Positions 59,840 through 64,000 of a DNA stretch of 64,000 nucleotides are shown here, piece by piece; the first letter of the stretch is position 1, and every line of letters starts with the position of its first letter. The stretch spans positions 171,694,882 to 171,758,881 of the forward strand of contig CM069433.1 of the NCBI GenBank assembly GCA_035610365.1, written 5' to 3'. The stretch is from Aquatica leii. Taxonomy: Eukaryota; Arthropoda; Insecta; Coleoptera; Lampyridae. A program made the translations under genes and the position numbers. The notes under the pieces are model-generated. The model was not told the origin of the DNA. It did not search any database and was given only the letters and a program-made list of their open reading frames with translations.

Positions 59840-62538
59840 GGTAAGTCAAACATGTACGATTGTAATTTTTTTCAATCTCCCCAATTTGTACGTTACACTT
59901 TATTCAAAAATCGTTATTGAACCCTTCCTTAGATGAACACCTCTAAATAAACAATTTTTATAACAAATGATTCTACTGTAATTTATTTAGCACTAAGTAT
60001 AACTTAAAGATACGGTGGAATTCAGTATTACTCTATAGTCTACCGTTGACAACTTGTAAACATAACGTATGTGTTTTCAATAATAAATTTAACCTCTTGA
60101 TTCAAGGAAAGTCATAAAAATGTCTGAGTTTTCCTTTCTGCACTACTTCAGGCCACTGTATTATAGTAAGTATAGTATAGTATATTATAGCAAATGTTTT
60201 TTTACATATGTAATTATAAAAACGCAATATGCATAATTGATATAATTTAATAACTGTATTACGTTACTACATGTCGTTATAAAATGTTTATTAAACGATA
60301 GGTACACTGTCTTAGAATTTCATTTTTACTAAGTTTATATATGTAATTTGCTTATGCATATATTTTTATTTGGTTTTTTTTGTTGCAGAAACAACGTTAA
60401 AAAAAGGATCCTTTGTGTATTCTATTTTAACTGTTGCGTCGTTATATCTTTATATTTTTCAAACATTTTACATTTGCCTACGTCAATTTTAGTAAATTAC
60501 ATTTTTATGTAATTTGACATTAAAGCTTTTTTTAAAGATTAATGCAATGTCATATTCAAACGTTTGAATTATAAACGAGTTAAACAATAAATAATGTACC
60601 ACAATTATTATTGATCTTTTTGTTTCTTTATCCTTCGTTTACAAGCCAATATTAGTAAACAAAAGCAGATTTTTTAGGTTTTGCTTAAAAAATCTTTTTT
60701 AAATATAATTTTATTGGAAATTTTTTTTATATAAACAAAAAGAAATTGCGCTTGCGTTTTTAAATTAAAATTGTAACTGTAATCAAAACTTAAACTGTTA
60801 TTTGTTAATTTGATTACGTAATACGTTATTATTTTTCTTAAAATGTAGTCTTAAATATACTTCAACTGATTATTAGTAGTCCTTTTATGAACAACACTTT
60901 ATTATACCTACTTTGTGTACACTATAAGTAAAATTTTTTAATTGATAAGACTTGTTACATTTTTATGATTTAATAAATCAAAGTTAATTATTACTTTAAA
61001 CTATTTCTAATTTAATTTAACTCATAAAGTACTATCTATATTCTATATAATTCTTTAAAAATATAAGAAACAATTGCAACAAAAACATATTGAATAATTA
61101 GAGAAACATAACCGGCTGTTAGCTTAAATCTAGACTCAATAAAATCTATGTATATAAAACTACAATTTATTGGTTTCATCATTAAATTTAATTTTCCGTA
61201 AATAGACGGATATTGTTTTGGTTACTAAATTTTATATATAGGCACGTCATGTAAAAAACTAGCTTATTATTTTATTTAAAATCCTGTTTCTTGTTACTGA
61301 CGTTATAACCTACAAGTTTAATATAATTACGAAAACCAAGTACAATGCACGTCGCTTATTGGAATCACGGCCAATGTTACCAATCCGCTAATTTTATCAC
61401 ATATACTACATAGAAAAACATCGTTTATATTAAATCATATTTTTGGTATTAAGATTACTACTTCCGGGTTTGAACCGTGTCATTGTTGTAACCAAAGTTG
61501 CCAATCAAGGCGTGAGAGAAATTGAAGAACTCAAACAAGCAACAATCTAACTAAGAATTTCTCAAAAGTTATATAATGAATTTGTAAACCAAGCGAGATT
61601 CTAAACTCCATAGAAGTGAATTAAGAAGAAGTGGTCTCTGTATATAAAGAAGAAGTAGTTAAGCTCGACTCTGAACTATGCCCTCTTTGGTTACCGGTTA
61701 TTACTCTTTTATCAAAAACACGCCCCTTTTTGACCGTAACCCAATCAGACCTCATTTAAATAGCCGCAAATACGTTATCTTTGAGTCACTTTGTATTTAG
61801 TAATGTACTTAAAAAAATGTCTGGTTATTACAAGAACAACTTAATTCAACTACGTCTTATGTGATAACATTATTTTTAAATTCTTATTATTCACAACAAA
61901 CTTAATTATTATAATTTTCGATTAATTTGGCTTAGAATTTTGATTTGATACATGACAGTGGATACACTGGTAGTGATCGATTAAACTGAATTTGAAAATA
62001 AACCAAACCTAATGTAAAAAAAAATTCAAATTTGAGTAAGTATATAGAAACATACATTCGTTTTTTTAAATTCCGCATTTACAATTTGGACAAGACGAAT
62101 ACCATAATACTGCACGGTCCTGAAAAAGTAGTGACACAGAGACAAAATAGTTAAGCAATTAAATCAATGAATCAAAAGAAAACTGCTGGTTAATACAAGA
62201 GCAATCATTCAGACAAATGAAACGTTTAGACCACCAGCAATTGTATCCTCTCGCAAAAAAATTTAACAGAAAATGGAGATGGTTTGTCAGATGAGAAAAA
62301 TTGTCCATTAGAAATTTCATCTAAAATCTGTTTTAAAAAAACATGAAAAAGAAAAACAAAGCCAAATGTCATATTAATCAGCACGCATAAAATGAAGCAA
62401 CCTTCTTACAAAACACTAGAGGTTAAAAAACCAAAAAAAAAACCATATTATGAATATTAGATAATAAAGACTATAAAAATAAAAAGTGTCAAGTTTATAG
62501 ACTACTCGAATAAAGAATTGACTTGAGCGGATATGCAA
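59840..62538. other. Gene-free AT-rich stretch
   Basis: Apart from the possible terminal exon near 60393, no coding or structural feature is evident. The segment 61440-61720 is somewhat richer in GC and contains a GGGTTTGAACC word like a tRNA B box, but no A box was found. Confidence 0.35.
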
Positions 62539-62712
62539 CCCAGTAAACACATAAATAGTGCAGACATAAAACATCTCAAGATAATTTTTTCATATTATGA
62601 ATTGAAGTATATTTTTATTTATATTTGGATCACGTTTGCATGCTTTGTGTGATATACTGTTTTATCAGCATACGTACGTTCATTAAAATCTAAAACTACT
62701 GTGTTTACTGGG
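62539..62712. mobile_element. MITE, 174 bp, with CCCAGTAAACACA ends
   Basis: Perfect 13-bp inverted termini (62539-62551 and 62700-62712) flanked by AA on both sides (62537-62538 and 62713-62714). The end sequence and 2-bp duplication match the EnSpm/CACTA-like element at 36583-46499 (CCCAG(T/C)CAACACAG, GT duplication), so it is probably a non-autonomous relative. Confidence 0.75.
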
Positions 62713-63003
62713 AATGTTATGTTGCATAATCACATAAAAATGACATTAAAGTGTTTTACACAATCTGCAATAGCATCGAGATTTTAAAAGACATTTTGTG
62801 TTAAATTTTAAAATAACGTCTAATGTACTGAAACAATAATCACTAAACCAAACCCTACAATACTTTCAAATTATGAGCAACATACTTAAAACATAAGTTC
62901 ATAAATTATACAAAAATTGTAACTACTATAGCTAAATGTGTCACAAACTGTTTACATAATTATTTGGGCAAAGACTTAGTAGAAATACAAGATAAATCGG
63001 CAA

Positions 63004-63120
63004 CACGTGTATATAAAATTAATTATAGACTGTAATCAAGTGTATATTGAGCAAACAAAGAGACCTACCAAAGTTTGTTTTAAAAAGCATTTTGTTCATA
63101 TTACCTATAGACGTTTATAA
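63004..63120 (+). pseudogene. Penelope-like GIY-YIG fragment
   Basis: HVYIKLIIDCNQVYIEQTKR then STKV-like and FKKHFVHI words form the first half of a GIY-YIG domain (VYI ... VYIEQTKR for the usual GIY ... YIGQTxR). It ends at a TAA at 63118-63120. Diverged from the copies at 19205 and 30187, it is a separate family member. Confidence 0.65.
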
Positions 63121-64000
63121 AAAATGTAAGGGGACGTGTACTAACTGTTCTTTGTTTTAAAACGGACGCTTCAGATAAAATTGAGATTTCTCGTTTCTTT
63201 GTTTAGCAATTTTAATAGCTTCATTTTGCATGTGTAGTTTTGTATGAAACATTGAGCATTAGAAATGTAACATCAGTAATTAATTCTTTCTACACTATTA
63301 ACTAATAATTTCAAAATGTTCATCCTTGATTTTAATTCTAAAGTATCTTAACAATTTGTTTGCTTTTTTTTGTTGTTTAAACGTGATGATGCGGAAGTCG
63401 ATCAAAGTTAAAGTAATCGTAACATTTACCTATTGATGCTGATTATAATAGGTTTGATAACAGATATAAAAACCATTGTGTGTATTGCCTTGTAGAATGT
63501 AAATCTAATACTTTTCTACCGTGGTTGGCCAACAACAAACCGCCGCAGGTTGCTCTCATGCTATGGGATCCTGTATATTTATGTGTAATGGCGCAAGTTG
63601 CTTCCATGCTATAGGACCTTGCTCATTTGTGTGTTTTCTAGTCGAGGTAGTTTGCTTCCATGTTATGGGACCCTACGTTTTTGTTTACCTGTTCATGTAT
63701 AACTTTTATTTTTTGTATTACTGATTTTATATATACGTATACATGTTTTTGGCCTTATTTGTTGTTCCAAACTTTCAACTTTAGCTGGGTTGATTCGTAA
63801 CCAGGACCCCAGGACCCCAGTACCCATTGGCGGGGGCGCCGATTATATAGTACACCTTCAGCTTAAAATGATGATGTTTGTGCACGTGTTTATATGTGTT
63901 GGTGTTTAAATCTGTTATCAGGTCTGTTTATTTGTCTAATTTACTGTAATTTGAAATGTTCTTGCTTTACGACGTTTGTTAATAGTTTTGATTACAAGCC
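63121..64000. other. Mostly unassigned sequence at the right edge
   Basis: Contains the short tandem repeat described separately and a GC-rich segment at 63800-63860 (ACCCCAGGACCCCAGTACCC, GGCGGGGGCGCC) that may be part of an element continuing beyond the window. No gene recognised. Confidence 0.3.
63549..63700 (+). repeat. Short tandem repeat, three units of ~50 bp
   Basis: Units start at 63549, 63597 and 63650, each with GTTGCT(T/C)(T/C)CATG(C/T)TATGGGA-type sequence. The 67-codon ORF across it (CSHAMGS, CFHAIGP, CFHVMGP words) reflects the repeat and is unlikely to be a gene. Confidence 0.65.

Noticed and set aside
61440..61720. GGGTTTGAACC as a tRNA or SINE B box
   Set aside because: No A box at the right distance, no cloverleaf and no poly-A or short-repeat tail.
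63521..63724. Cys-rich ORF as a small secreted protein
   Set aside because: It follows a three-unit tandem repeat and has no signal peptide or splice context.

Overview
The window is strongly AT-rich eukaryotic DNA. Everything recognisable in it is transposon-derived: Ty3/gypsy and errantivirus LTR elements, Penelope-like elements, non-LTR retrotransposons, and piggyBac, hAT, pogo, mariner, Tc1 and EnSpm-like DNA transposons. A complete errantivirus-type provirus primed by a tRNA-Ser-like site, together with this mixture, points to an arthropod, most likely an insect. The species cannot be told from the sequence. I found no tRNA, rRNA, CRISPR or bacterial operon. The only possible host coding sequence is a weak two-exon candidate near 59.7-60.4 kb.

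Layout. 0-1.7 kb: decayed Ty3/gypsy gag-pol on the minus strand, cut by the window edge. 4.67-7.23 kb: a DNA transposon with inverted repeats of about 120 bp and a broken transposase-like gene. 7.4-8.3 kb: piggyBac relic. 8.77-8.98 kb: 27-bp minisatellite that reads as a nonapeptide repeat. 9.8-11.1 kb: copy A of a non-coding dispersed repeat. 11.4-13.9 kb: pogo relic fused to a mariner relic. 15.4-19.5 kb: a three-level nest, with pieces of a hAT element flanking a Penelope element that is itself split by a 2.8-kb spliced, broken gene. 22.2-24.0 kb: Penelope, non-LTR and DNA-transposase fragments end to end. 24.4-26.8 kb: full-span but broken hAT, followed by a piggyBac scrap. 30.1-32.1 kb: Penelope and non-LTR relics. 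33.7-47.5 kb: copy B of the dispersed repeat and an inverted copy C, with copy C split by an apparently intact 9.9-kb element. 47.7-54.7 kb: errantivirus-type provirus with broken genes. 55.1-55.6 kb: Tc1-type relic. 58.9-63.7 kb: repeat copies, a small MITE, another Penelope scrap and a short tandem repeat.

The best-preserved and most interesting object is 36583-46499. Its termini are CCCAG(T/C)CAACACAG in inverted orientation, with a 2-bp GT duplication. Its boundaries are confirmed independently because the two halves of repeat copy C resume on either side. It carries two same-strand genes without inactivating mutations. One is a transposase-like protein of 650-664 aa that resembles the EnSpm/CACTA (TNP2-like) class. 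The other is a six-exon gene whose joined product is 378 aa and ends in a region resembling DUF4806. Its ends are rich in short GAAACAG/CTGTTTC motifs. A 174-bp MITE at 62539-62712 has the same CCCAG-type ends and a 2-bp duplication, which suggests a mobilised non-autonomous family. All family names rest on recognising motifs by eye; no database search was possible.
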